Assembly: GCF_964199755.1 (NCBI RefSeq)
Contig: NC_133897.1
Coordinates: 70,674,661-70,738,660, forward strand
Source of the DNA: Larus michahellis
Taxonomy: Eukaryota; Chordata; Aves; Charadriiformes; Laridae
Reading direction: 5' to 3'
DNA length: 64,000 nucleotides
This document shows, in pieces, positions 34,998-48,900 of this stretch (position 1 is its first letter; every line of letters starts with the position of its first letter). Both the position numbers and the translations under genes were made by a program. The notes beneath the pieces were generated by a model. The model ran no database searches and was not told the DNA's origin. It saw only the letters and a program-made list of their open reading frames with translations.

Positions 34998-37516
34998 ACA
35001 GAGCAAAATATTTTAGAAGGGTTTAAAAGAGCTCAGCGAAGTTCAGAGCTCTGAAGTTCAGAGAAGCAATTTTAGCAAACCCCGGGGAATGTTTAATTTC
35101 TGGCCAGATGTTACATGTCATTCAGCAAGTGCTTTCTTCCCCTTCCTGTTTTACAAACTTCACAACAAGATGCAGGACTGAAGTGGTATATTCTCTCAAT
35201 TTCTTCTTCCCTGACTTACAGACCAAAGATTTTCTAGTGCCTTTTGCTTTGCGCTAGAAATCCTGGGTGACTCACAGTTTCTCCCTCCCAGCTCCAAAAT
35301 TATTCACAGTGCTTCCTGTTATCAGACTTCCCTTCAGAAAACTCAAGATCCATGTTCAGCAATCAGTAGAATCAGTAACACTCTTCAAAAAAAAAAAATC
35401 TTGATTTGCATAACTTATTTCTGCTACAGCCCTATAATCATCATTTGCAGTATTTGTACAAGTTTTTATACAAATTCCGTATTGTCTTTATTTGCATTAT
35501 TTGACCAATCATAGCATGCAGAATTTTCTGACACAGTATGTGGGACCTGCTAAGAAGCAGCAAGCCAAAGGACACCAGCACAAAGCATCCCAATGACAGA
35601 GAAAGACAGGAATCATAGACACTAAGAACTTCTCAGCAACTTGAAACTTGAGTGCAATAAATGGAAGTCAAATTCCTCGGGAGGATCGTGAAAGGATCAT
35701 AAAGCACACAGGGCAATGAGACGGGTAAAGCCACAAACTGACACATCCAGCAAGGGACACAGAAGTGACAGGAAAGCGTCCTATTGATCTGAACCAGACA
35801 CCTACCTAACCCCTTGGTGAGGACCTAAGATATTTGGCATCAACTTTTTTGACTCCGTTTTCTCTTTCAATACCATAAGCAACTGCTGATATAGACACAA
35901 CTATGGATCCACTGTTCAGTGCAGACCACTAAAAAACAGGTGTCACCTTGAATCCTGGGTAGTTATGCCCTTTTAGCCTCAATCCATTTTTTTTTTAAGA
36001 AAAAAAAAAGAAAAAGCCAGATAGCTACCAAAATTAACACTAGAGGCAAACTCACAAGAATGTCTTCATAAGAACACTTGTCTCTATAGGAAAATAGTTT
36101 AAAATCTACTAGGATAAGCTAAGTATTTTCAAGTATGAAATTCACAAGTATGAAAGTATGAATTCCAAGATGAAATTCACTTTCTAATACACAGTCTCAG
36201 TGATTAACTTTTAAGAAGAGGTTGGAGGCAGGTATGCCTACAGAAGACGAGAAAAAGAGCAAATGTAGTTTATCATAATGGAAAAAAGGGGTGGAAAATG
36301 TGCAAGCAGGAAATTATAGCCCGTCTGTCTTGATGGGCTGGTTTGACCTCACAGCTGCCTGGGTCTAACAGGTTGCTGCCACCACCGCTTCTCCTGTATC
36401 CTTCCCTCCATCCCTGAGCCACCCCCTGGTGCGGGCAGTGCCTGACCGATGGGTCCTCATCGGACCATGCAGGGAGCTGGCTTAAAGGGTCACAACCAGC
36501 AGAAACCTAACCCTTCTCCAAAACGCAAGTGAGGAGTTTTCTGCTGGGTTATCCCTTGCCAGGTAACTTGGCTGCCGAGCAGGAGCAGCGGGACAACTCT
36601 CCATCCCCCTTGGAGCATTAGTTGGCATTTGAGTGGCTTTGCTTTCATGTCACAGAGCAATCAACTTCAGGTTTGGGGGAAAGAAACTGGCACCAATAAA
36701 AAAAAAAAAAAAAAAGAAAAAAAAAGTCAGAGCATTACCTTGTAAGAGCATAGCAGATGGCAAGGTCTAAGCGTGAGGTAACAGCCTGCACAGGGTTTTG
36801 TCAAGAGCGCGGGGAGGGAAGCGCCGTGGTGGGGGACAGCCAGCGCCATGTCAAACCAAAGCCTCATTTTCTATCAGGCTTATATTTCTAAGTTTGAGGG
36901 AAGAAGCAGCAGTAAAACGTCCTCTAATTCTTTCCAGTGATAAAACCATGGAGCGTAACTTTGCCAAACTATGCGCATTTGAAATTTTTCCTGCTAGATG
37001 TCTCCCTCAGCTTTATTACTGGATGCAAGACAGTTGCACTGTTTGCAAGAGACAGACCTAAGAAAAATTACATTACCTGTGCTACTTTCTGGAAACCCTT
37101 TGTCTGAAATATTGCTGCACTGCATGATGCTTTAGCAGGCACGTAAAATTTGACAGAAGGACGATCTGAGTCGGGCATGTGCCTTTCTATTCCCTCAAAA
37201 TTCCAAATTTAAAAACACTTGGAAAAGCGCAGCGGGTGCATTTTCAATATAAACATCAACAGCCAAATTCCATTTCAAACTGCAAGCAGCACAGCTCTCG
37301 GGCCTGCCCAGGCCATGCAGGTGCCATCTCCTAGGAGGTCCCGTCCAGGATGAGACACGTCTAAGTCCCCTGCTCCCCTAGCAGGCGTTCAGGGCATATT
37401 AGAGCAGCAGCAGCCCGATTTAAATACAAAGGGAGGAAAGTCGAACTCAGAATGAGAGTGAAAGTAAACTGGGACAAAGTCTGCTGAGATGGGGACAGAA
37501 GATAAAATAACTGATT

Positions 37517-37540
37517 AAAAAAAAAAAAAAAGGGGGGGGG
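37517..37540. repeat. A15-G9 homopolymer junction
   Basis: Fifteen A are directly followed by nine G. It is a simple-sequence curiosity in the intron and prone to sequencing-length error. Confidence 0.8.
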
Positions 37541-40500
37541 ATGAGGAGTTGGAAAGCAATTCCTGTTTAGGGTTGACTAAACAGAGAAAATAGGAAGATT
37601 GGAAATGACCAAGCATAGCAAGGAATAAATTGTGTGTATTAAGTGATAGCTGACGGTGAACCAAGCAGCAAGCCAGAGAAATGTGTCTTAGCACTCAACT
37701 GTGTCTCCGAGCAATGAATAAGTTGGGCAAGTTAAGCAAGGGCAGATGACTAAGTCTGGTGTAGTCTCTGGAAGATATTACAATTGCTAGGGGCAGATAA
37801 AATGGCAGCTTTTCTGTATGTCACCACAACGCTGATATTACCAGGGAGGGGATACAAGCCTAGCCAGAGAGCACAGATAAATTTTGACCGCAGCGAGGAA
37901 GCCGGATCACTGACACTTTAACAGTATCCACACACTTTCCATAGGCTTTCCTCCAGGTTTTCAAAATTAAGCAGTCGCTTAAAAATACAATTTAAAAGCC
38001 AAGTTTCTGAGGCATGAACTCTAGAAAGCTGTTCTGGAGGTCAGGAGCTGCAGAAAAGAAAGCAAGCACCTTACATGAAAGGGTAAATTAAGCTGGAGCT
38101 TGATGAGGGAGGAATACAAGAGAAGCAGCAGAAGAAAAAAGACACCTTGGGGTGAAGGCACAGAAACATTCATGTGTTAGGGAAATTTCTCCACTGATCG
38201 AGGCGATACAGGCCGTGCCTTTTGAACATGCTCAAATGAACAAACTCTGGTATGTGGAGAGCCTGGTGTATGCCAGCCAGAGGGCTGTACCCAGCTGAGG
38301 GCATGGCAAACACTACAGCCAACACCAGGAGGGACCAAAAAATGAGGAGAGGTGCAGGGAGGAACACAGAGGAGATCCTAGCAGGGATGGGGCTCAGCTC
38401 TGCAGGTCAGCTCACAAGTGAGGGAACACTCGAGGTCAGCAAAAGGATGCAAGAGGACTACCAGGGTTGCTGCCTTCGGACTCTGAGTGACAACTCCTCA
38501 TACGCCTATTTCTGTTGAGCAACAAGGAGATAAATTTGCAATCCAAACTCCTGGAAGGGCAAGAGATTTCAGTTTTCCATGAGGAATGATTTACCCCCGC
38601 GGTCTACACACAGATACCAATAACTTGTACCACACTACCCTTGGTTTTAAGTAGTTAATTCTGACAGTATAAAAAGGGGGTTTAAGAAAAGAATACGAAG
38701 ACAAAGAAATAGCTGGGGCTTAAACTACTTGCATGTAAAAGTCAATAGACTAAGTATGTTCTTAAGAGGCGGGTTTCTAAAAGTCCCTCTCAACTCTTCC
38801 CAAAAATACTACTACTCTGTCAAAAGTATGCATTCTCCTACTACCCTACACAGAGGAACAAGACCAGGAATGGCACTTTAGTGAAAATGTGACCTCAAAA
38901 TAAAGTTTTCCATGTAGCTCCTTCATTAGACTGAGGTAAGAGCATATAAAAAGGTATACAAAAAATAGCACCTTGAAAACTGAATAAATTGTAAAACCAA
39001 CAAAAAGAAGAACAGTAGTCTGAAATATCAGTACTTATTAGTCAGGATTATTAGTTGAGTGACAAGCAGCTGGTATTTAAAGTAACATTTAAAGAAGCAT
39101 TTTAAAGCAAATGAAAACACAGCTTACAGAAATCATCTTGATCAACCTACTCCAACACAAAAGCCCCAAATTTTCTTCTCAGAAAATGGCAACTGTTGTA
39201 AAAGGGGACAAAAAAATCCTTTACACTATATGAATCTGTGTTTCCTGAACTATCAGCTTATTTTTCAACTTATCAGGCATCAGCTTTTTATAGTTTTGAC
39301 TGAGGGAACTTCTTCTCTAGCTCCTATATTGAAATTATTCATTCAGTTACAGTCAAATTGCTTGTTTTTAATACAGATGAATATTAAAAGAAAGTCCCCT
39401 TTGTGTGTCTTAGTTGGGTTTATCACTCAATAAGAAGCCCTCACAATTATCAAAATAAACTGCGTTGTGATCATCTGCAGCCCCTCCTCATCAGGCATTT
39501 GACCCTGAAAGCTGAAGGCTGACAGTGTTACTCTGGTGAAGTTTCTTTCAAGGCCTAATTAAACCATCCTATTTCCATCGATTTTCCATTTTCACAATTC
39601 CCTCAGAAGTATCAGGAGTGTCAAGGAAGCCATGAACTGTAAGCGCTTAAATATCAAACCGTAAGACTTATATTTAGCTCAAAACAGTTAAAATGTGGGT
39701 GGCCAAGTTTCAGCAGCAGATTCTTGCTTGAAAGTAGGACCCAAGCCAGAGGAACCTAGCGATGGCTTTCCCTTCTCAGGTTGAATATGCAGGAAGAAGT
39801 AATGCAAGCGTCACGAGTGCCTCCCAGTCATTACTGCAGAACATCACACGATGCCATTTTTAACACCCACTGAAAGGCATACATTAGCTTCCAGATACGC
39901 TCAACAGTTTGAGGGGGGAGGGCTCGTTCCCCTGTTAGCAGCGCTGGGCATCGATGGCCAGCACCTCACCCCCCTGCGACAGTTCACACTTCTCTCATCT
40001 CCCTCCTGTCTGAACAGAAGGACGTTTTCAACCGCTTTTCAATGAAACACAATGGTCTGAACCAAACCAAGAAAGCAGCGAAACGGAACAATGAAAAATG
40101 GTGGTTTCTTCCTAGACCTGCGGCAGGTCGTTTATACTGAAGGGGGATTATAATCTCAAGGTACTAATTCCCTTTTTGATTTTCATCCTGATATCTCGTG
40201 GGGAGCTGACCTGCCAGAAGGTCAGAGTATCTCACAGTCACCACCCCTAACGTAGCTCAGACACTGAGGTAAGCGGACAGCCCGCTTGATGTTATTCCAT
40301 TTTCTGCTCATCGGTCTACGTGGATGCCATGGGATCAGCCTACACCCTGTCAAGCTTGCACTCAGTATAGTAGCCACTGCTAAAACGTGCAACTTATGTA
40401 TTCTCCTGCGCTGGTGCAGTACTTCATATTTGCTTTGCGCTAGAAGGGGAAGGACATTACAATGGTTGTGCAAGAAATAAACCAAAGCACAAGCCACGTT

Positions 40501-42429
40501 TCAGGCCTCAAACCAACAGAATTACACCTATGCTGCATAGGAAATGAATCATCTGAGATCTTGCTATTGCAATTTTTTTCCGCCAAATATGAAACAATTA
40601 ACTTCTTACTGGAAGCAGTGGCTTTGCACTGTACTTGAAGGTTCCAGTTACCACTTCATGTTGAAATATGAAAAGTTATTTTCAGGAAACTGCACCCAAG
40701 TTTTCATCTCAACTGCTGAACTGCCCAAGGTGAGAAGCACACACGTGCCTCTGAGCAGTCCAGAAAACACCTCCATGCAGCGGCTACTCCCCCATCCCAG
40801 CAGCTGCTGGAGGCTCAGCTGCACCTGCCTGGTTGAGGTAGAAGCTCTGGAGGACAAAACTTCCACAAAACATACAGAGAGACAGCTAAGACTTGCACGC
40901 AGAAGCACAGACAGACCAACCAGCATCTGAGGGGAGGAATCCTGGCTGTGGGTTTTTGGGGTGGCAGGAGAGTTTCTCTCCCCAGTGAGCACAACGAGGG
41001 CCAAGGTGGCAAGGCTAGCCCTGCCACCAGCAGGCTTTCACGCCAGCCTGGTCCTGCAAACTGGTGTCAAAGCTACCAGCCGTTCGCCCAGCCCCGTTCC
41101 CAAAGATACCACTTCCAGCGAGGCTGCTGCCCCCAGAGCAAAGCTCGGGGGTTTTCAGTTGCGGTTCACGTCAGTAATTTCTCACCACAGACATCCTTTG
41201 AAGAAAAGGAGACTGTCATAAAAGAGGCCTGACGCTGAACTTTCAAACCGATGGCAAGCGGGTGGGGGGGCGGGCGGGGTGTGACAACAGAGTGGCTGCA
41301 TAAGAGACTTCGCATTGTAATTTCTGTGTTGCATATACGTGTAATAATTATACTGACACAGGTCCACTTTTAACGTTACCCATGGAGATCAAAGTACGCC
41401 AAATAAGAAAGTGATAGCTTAAATCCACATGGTGCGTGACAGGGCACCACCTCTTCATGTGTCAGCAGAGCTCCTGGCTGCGTTTCAGCCTCTTGACTGG
41501 CGAGGCTAAAACTGAACCAGAACGAGGGAAATAAAACTTCCGTATCATTTTAGGGTTGGTCCCAAAGGGAAAACATCACAAAGCAGTTAGTCTCAAAATA
41601 CATTCTAGAGATTATTTTGTCCTTTTTTATTTAAGAACTATTCTTAAAAGTACTCTTTTAAAAGTCATTAGCTTCAAAATAAGATTGTGATTGGATTAGT
41701 TCCACTGAGTGGCTTCCACTCTACAAGGAGAAATTAGCACAGCTACTTAAAAAAAGAAAAATTTTCAAACACTGTCAGTTGTCTGCCAAATCATCTACTA
41801 AACAAACAAGGCCTGGGAGGGGGGAGGAAGGACATTAAGGGAGCTGGAGAATACGATAGGATGAACTTCCTTGGAGGAAATTCCAGTAAATGCCATAAAG
41901 TATCAGATACGCAGGTTAAAAATTAAAGTAGTAGTATGTTGGGCATATATATCGGCATAGAAATCAGGAGGACAGTTATTCCTTACTTACAGAACACGCA
42001 GAATATAGTCATAAAACTCTCTAGAAAGATGGAATTAATAGGATTTGATATGTATGAAGTCAAAAAGGAGGAGAAGGAGGAGCACTCACAAAGCCACGCT
42101 GGTGCTATCTCAGTGTAGGTGCACAGTAATGATGCAAGATTGGGCTTGCATCACAAAGTTTGCTCACTAAATTGCCAGCCTAAGCCACAGCATCTCGAGC
42201 TTTGTTTTCCTTGGATAAAGGACTCCTAACAAGAAAGGCTGGCATCTGTGGAATTACACCAATGAAGTTTCTGGAGTGCAAGTTTTCTTGTCTGCACAGG
42301 TCTGTGGTTCAGGATTTTTCCACCCTGGCACCCCAAATCTTCCTACACTCCACGCAAAATACCCATACCGAGTTAAATCAGTGCAATGCCAAGGGACTGC
42401 ATCGCTTTACTTACTGACAGGTGAATCAC

Positions 42430-42738
42430 AGGGAACCACCTAACTTGTTCCATGCTCTTTTCAGTGGTGCCCAGTGACGGGACAAGAGGTAACGGGCACA
42501 AACTTGAGCACAGGAAGTTCCACCTAAACATGAGGAGGAACTTCTTTACTTTGAGGGTGGCAGAGCACTGGAACAGGCTGCCCAGGGAGGTGGTGGAGTC
42601 TCCTTCTCTGGAGACACTCAAAATCCACCTGGACGTGTTCCTGTGCAACCTGCCCTAGGTGACCCTGCTCTGGCAGGGGGGTTGGACTAGATGATCTCCA
42701 GAGGTCCCTTCCAACCCCAACCATTCTGTGATTCTGTA
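42430..42738 (+). mobile_element. CR1 LINE 3' fragment (plus)
   Basis: It is a well-preserved CR1 3' end: GTGCCCAGTGACGGGACAAG, ATGAGGAGGAACTTCTTTAC, GAGCACTGGAACAGGCTGCC, GTTGGACTAGATGATCTCCA and CCATTCTGTGATTCTGT at the terminus (a diverged ATTCTATG repeat). The ORFs at 42373-42724 are shadows of it. It is less diverged than the copies at 6.6 and 11.8 kb. Confidence 0.92.
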
Positions 42739-45099
42739 CATTCTTTCAAAAATTAATGACAAAGAGGATCCATATGCAAACACTTCAGAAACTATAGCAT
42801 AGAGCTACAAACTAGAAGGCATGCAGTTTTAAAAATCCTCAGGTGCACATGAGTTTTAGCGTTGGGTATTCAGGCCCCCAAAGGAGAATCCTGTCGTGAA
42901 AAAAGTCGACACCAATCTTGACTCTGTATTTTTAATTCACTGCCTGAGGCAAGATGGTTCTTACATCTACTTGTTGAATTAATGTAATTAGTTATATGAA
43001 GTCAGATCTAAAGTAGTAAATCTTTAATTTTGAAGTACTTCCTTAACCTAGTTCCGTACAAGTATAAAGACATACAGCTGGATTTGCCAAAAGTAGTAAG
43101 TGTACTTTAAATCCATTTATGGTGATAAAAATATTATATAGATTCCAAAGAACATTGTGAAAGTTGACAAAAAACTTTCAGGAGACAACCAGACCCAGAT
43201 GAGATGCAATGATTTGCACTTACAGAGCCAGTTAAGAAATAACATAGGGTCCTAAGCACTTGCTGTAATACAGGATAGTTCGGTACATTATGTAAACTGG
43301 GGGGGTTTTAGTTCACTTCAAGGAAGTCACAACACTGTCCAAACAGATTAACCCTGAGAAGTTGTTTCTGCACCTACAATATCTATAATGCTTACTTTGC
43401 ATGGAGAGACTGATTTATTATTTGCAAAAAGTTAATAAGGTACAGTTTTGAAAATGAAATTACTAGTATCACATAAAAAAAAAATAATCCGAAAGTAACC
43501 TTGATGAAGTTAACACAATAGCCTCCTCCACATACCAAACCTCAGAGTAACAAAAATAAATAGCAAGTGCCCAAGAAACAGGAAACGTGGTTTACATATC
43601 CAAAAGCAACTATTCCTAGAAGCAGTCAGAAAGGAGGCTCCAAATCAGCAGAAAGTCAAAGTAGTAGATAAAAGCATGGAAGACGAGACAAGGGAGAGAA
43701 TCACAGATAGCAGGGACCTAGAGACCCCAATTGTGGCTGACAGCCCCCTCCATCCTAGATCAGGAGCCGGTACTGCCATCAGAAGTTTTCTTCACAGCAC
43801 ATCTCTTTGACTACAAACTGAACTTGGTTTTCACCCAGCCCGGGTTGCTAAACTCTAGGAACTGATGATTTCCTCCCTCCCCACGTCAAGGTGGACAGCT
43901 GTTGCATATACTCTTATTTCACCAATCCGTTTGGCAGCAGACAGCTTATGTGGCTGAAACGGCACAAAGATAGCTGAGTTCTTAGTGCTTTAAATTCCGT
44001 GTAATGTCACAACGAACAACTAATCCACTGAGCTCTCACTGTGATGCACATCCTACCTTGGCAGTATTTTATCACTCCATCGGCCACACCAAGGAGCAGA
44101 ACAACCTGGTAGTACTGGCAAAATTAAGATAAATTATTTGGTTCAAAAGGCAAAATTGTCTTATTCCCAGTGGCAGAGGGGGAATAAAAACAAGACAAGA
44201 AGACAAACAACAGTTCATGAAAAAAAGCAAACAAGCCTTGGTAGACTAAATAATTTTCTTTTTCACATCTGGGTAAACTCTGTCATGCCAGGAACAGGGC
44301 AATCTAAAAAGCTCATGTGATAGCCTTATTTACAAGACAACATCCAAAACAGATGTGTCATCACAGAGAATAAATTTCTAGGGAAAAAAAAAAGAGAAAG
44401 TTGCTGGTTTGGCTTTGGTGAAGCAGAACATCTCAGGTCACAGAGTCATCAAAGGACTTGACCGCAGATCAAAATTGGCCCACACCAGACACAATCTTTC
44501 CATTCCACTTTGTCTTCTTTACTATCTATTCCCTAAACTAAATAACTTGAGATGACTTCTCCAGAAAAAATGTATACTATCTTTAAGTCTGAAATTTTAA
44601 GATTAAGTTAATTGATATTTTCTCTTTAATCCAGTCTTTGATCAAAGCAAAGAATCTAACTTTCGAATATGACCTCCTACATATCACATACCACTACCTT
44701 TCCCCTAGTTGCTATGCAATTAGCAACATTAAACTATCTTGTAGCCAAGGGTAGGAAAGACGGCCATGCAATTGTAGAATCTCAGTTATGAGAAAGTTAA
44801 ATGAGCAAGCACCTGTCAAGAACGACCATAAATATGGTTGCTGACACCCGAAAGCAGGCAGATGGACTTGCTAACCTCAAGGCTGTTCAGAGCTGAAATT
44901 ACAGAGCATAACTCTGCAGAGAAATTACACAGCAAAACATTAATTCTGTCAAAACTTGAAGATATCCACTCATGATTATTTTCCCCTCACTTAAAAAAAA
45001 AAAGTCTAATTTCCACTGAGTTTGCATTGTTTCAGCTTTCAATAGTAAGCTCTTGATATGCTCAAGCTTAACAACTTAAGAAGACTTTTGACACAAGAA

Positions 45100-45920
45100 A
45101 CATCTCACAGAGTGGCTGAGGTGGAAAAGGACCTCTGGAGATCATCTGGTCAACCCCCCACTGCTCAAAGCAGGGGCTACTAGGGAAGGATGCTCAGTGC
45201 TGTGTCCAGTTGGGTTTTTAATATCTCCAACGATGAAGACTCCACAACCTAGGAGCTCTATTCCGGCATTTGATCATCCTCGCTGTAAAATCTTATGTTT
45301 AAATGGAATTTCTTGCATTTCTATTTGTGCCCACTGCCTTTTGTCCTGTCAGTGGCCATCACCAAGAAAAGCCTGGTTCCATCTTCTTCACTTACTCCCA
45401 TCGAGTGTCTATATACCTTCTCTCCTCCAGGCTGAAAGGTCCCAGCTCCCTATGCCTCTCCTTACATATGAGATGCTCCGAGGTCTTAACTACTTTCATG
45501 GCCCTTCACTGGACCTGCTCCATTATGTCCATGTCTCACCTGTACTGGGGAGCCCAGAACTGGACCCAGCACTCCAGATGTGTCTCACCAGAGCTTAGCA
45601 GAGGGGAAGGATCATCTCCTTTGACCTGCTGGTAATGTGTGGCCTAGGAGATTATCAGTGGTCTTTGCCATAAAGGTGCATTGCTGGTCCACCAGGACTC
45701 CCAGGGCTTTTCCTGCAAAGCTGCTTTCCATCAGGTTTGCCTCAGCCCATCCCGGTGCCTGGAGTTATTCCTCCCCAGAAGCAGGACTTTGCACTTTCCT
45801 TTGCTGAACTTCATGATGTTGCTGTCAGCTCATTTCTACAGCTTGTCAAGGTCCTGCTGGATGGCAGCACAACCATCAGCTGCATCAACCACCCCTCCCA
45901 ATACCGTATCTTGTATATCA
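45100..45920 (-). mobile_element. CR1 LINE 3' fragment (minus), about 0.8 kb
   Basis: The left end is the reverse-oriented CR1 terminus (CACAGAGTGGCTGAGGTGGA...GACCTCTGGAGATCATCTGG). The element continues with reverse CR1 ORF2-end and 3' sequence: CTGGGGAGCCCAGAACTGGA near 45547, CACCAGGACTCCCAGGGC, GTCAAGGTCCTGCTGGATGG. The plus-strand ORFs at 45197-45970 are antisense readings of it. The right limit is approximate; 46.0-46.5 kb may contain further decayed repeat sequence. Confidence 0.9.
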
Positions 45921-48900
45921 ATCAAATCATCATCAATATTAATTCCATAAACAAAATATTGCTTAAGTAAGTTGCACTGTAGTGCATTTCCTTCAGACCT
46001 CAAATGATTTTTGCTGCCTTATTTAACATCATCTTCCATTTCCAACGTTTTCCCTTTACAGGCACTAGCAGTGAACGGTGTACGTTATTTCAACTATCAG
46101 CTGCACCAAGCCTGTTCACTGAGGCAAAAGTTTCTCCCCATCCTGTTCCTTTTTAGTACATGCCAGGATGCAAGCCTCAGTGCCACCACTCCTTGGCATT
46201 GCTCTGGAAGCTGGCGAGGAGTTGCTTGTCCACTACAGGCTTCTCCAAAGTGCTGCTTTCCAGGATACAGGCCCTCTTTCATAAGGCATAGCTTGCATTC
46301 CCTGTTCTCTGGCGCACAACTTTGCCTTTGGCTGTATTAAAGACGCAGTGTGCTTGAATGTGCCTACAGAGCAAGTTGTGAGCGCTCCATTATCACTTAC
46401 TGTTCTGCTAGCAATTACTATCACTAACAGGTTTTTTTCGTTTACTTCTGTGACAATAATGAAAGCACTCCGCAGTATAGGGATTAGTGCAAATACGCGC
46501 TGGAATCAATCAAAAGGATGCTTTTCCTGATCTGCCGCTTAGCCAATTTTTAATCCCATGCCCTACTGACAGTTATTTTTCTTAAGGAAAATCCTTTACA
46601 ATATTAAATGTCCTTTCTGTCAGCCTCATTCACGGGTCAGACAACTACACCTTCATTATCTTTTAGCTTTTGGTTTGTGGGGAGGAAAGTTGGGAAAAGA
46701 AAAAGGCTGAAGATGGGAAAAGCTGGCTGTTGCTGGTAAACATTTTAGGAAACACCACAAGCCCTTCTTGCAGTGCTGTGTACAGAACTCCATCCTTATA
46801 ATTGCACACTACTTAAACCCTACAGAAAGGGTTATTTCAAGACTGTTGCACATCCCAGGTTTTAGGGAAGTTTTATGGATTCCAGAATGAGACTGGAAGA
46901 GCAGAAAATTAGCAGAGAGGTAAAAGAGACAACACCTAGGATGAAGGCAGAATCTCAGGTGTCTATTCATGAGCTTTAGTTTCCGTTCATTGCAGCCTAA
47001 GTTCAGAGAAAGCCTATTAGGCTTCTTGCACTGCTGCCTTCCCTCTCTTTCCCTTGCAGTTATTAGAACTATCCTCTATTAGCAACAGACAGCTAAATGG
47101 GATTTTCTAGAAGGCTGGAGAAGTCTTCCAGTGGAATCTGTCACTAAAATATCACCTATTAAATGCTGCACTAAAAATTCCTTTCTTTAAGTAGATTTCT
47201 TCTCTCTTCAAAATTATCTTCTCAATTCAGGCTCATGGGCTCTTCCACAAGTGTACCTTGATCTGTTCAGAAGATAAATGACCATATGATTTAATCGTGC
47301 CTTCTTCACAAAAACCATAACTTTCTCTGTTATGATCAGTACACCTTGATCCTTTTCATTTTCAAATGCAGTCCCACTGATGAGTCATCATTCCCTCCTC
47401 TCACACACATTTTTCAGTCTATCCTTTTCTTCCTTTTCCTCTTGTTTTAGTAAAAGCTGTAGGTAGGGCAAACTAAAATAGCAAGTTTCACAACTGGACA
47501 TGAGACATCCTTAAATTTAGATCAAGTGAACCCTTTCAAAGTACACAGGATCTTCCCATCCAGACAGATTTATAAGAGCTACATATAATTAGGGAAAGGA
47601 ATAGGATCAAAAATAGCCCATGTATGATGGCCTTTCTCAACAGTATGTGGATAGGAAGAACAGCCTTATTCTCTTAGCAGCAGGGGCAAGGGTAAGACGA
47701 CTCAGCAGTCACAGGAACCCCCCACCACCCTGTAGCTTCCCAGATTGCTAAGAAGTCTAGAGCTTGGTAGATTCTCAAAAAAAAAAAAAATCCTCTTTTT
47801 CTACACTGTTTTCCCAACCCTGATTACAAACTATATCAACCTGCAAACCCAAGATTACCCAAGAAAACTCAACTACATTTCGCTATCTGAGGTTGCAGGT
47901 TCTTATCCAAGGTGAAGCAAAAGTACTTTAAAGACAGTCTTGGAAGAAACCTGCTTTGCCAGTCACTGGTTTGTCTTGGAAGTATAAAGCTCAAAAAAAA
48001 AAAAAAACACAAAAAGACAAAAAACCTGTCATCTTGCCTTGACATCCATAACTTCTACTCTCTCAGCAGGCGCCTGTGGATGACAGCAGCAAGACTCTTC
48101 TTACTCCTGACTTCCACGCTTTGCACTGGCAAGAAGCCCTCACACACTCCGCACTAACTTGGAACAAGTTCTGCAGTGCAGCCCTATGCTTTCCACAGTA
48201 AACTGGAAATTTCGTGTCCGCTTCAGGTAAATACATTTTATTGAATTAAATACAAGAAAGTAAATATGGCAGAGTTACAGCGTTCCTTGTGTAAAAAAAC
48301 TGAATTCCAAAATAAATAGGAATGCTACACAGCTTTCACATTTTACTATCCTGCAAATATTTCAATGCACAATGATGCTAAAGAAAGTATCGGGAGAAAG
48401 ATGGAAGTTTTGGCAACTGCTGTGGGGAGACCTGAGGCTTCTGGCAGTGGCCCTTCTGGGAAGGGCTGGGAGATAAACACGTATCTGAAGTTTTTTGCTG
48501 AAGTAATCAATAACGAAACAGTTATGTTCAAAATTAGGCAGCAGATCGAAGTGGTAACTCTTATTTTTGCAGTCCTATTAGTTACAGGCTGTCTCCAAAG
48601 TTAGTTAGTACTGCACTAGTTGAGTTTGTATGTGGAGGTTTCCTTTACAACCCCAATGATATACCTCCTTTTAAGCTGAAGACGAAATTCAGCAGTGTAT
48701 TTTGGTCACAAGAGCCGAATCCTGCAGCGGCGTGGAATGAGCAGGGCCCTGGGTGCTCTCGCCACCAGGCTGGCTGGCTTCACCTCTCCACTTGAGGGGC
48801 AGAAAGGAGGCACTGCTACGAGTGCAGTCATGGAACTCAACCTTTCTTGATGAACTTTGCATATGACCAGCATTCATCACCGTTCATCTGACCGGATGCT

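Noticed and set aside
38284..38367. MPSAG... start on the minus strand as an E2F3b leader
   Set aside because: It resembles the mammalian MPLQQQ leader only in M-P, and no in-phase GT donor follows within a few codons.
45197..45970. Overlapping plus-strand ORFs of 77-133 codons
   Set aside because: They are antisense readings of a reverse-oriented CR1 fragment.
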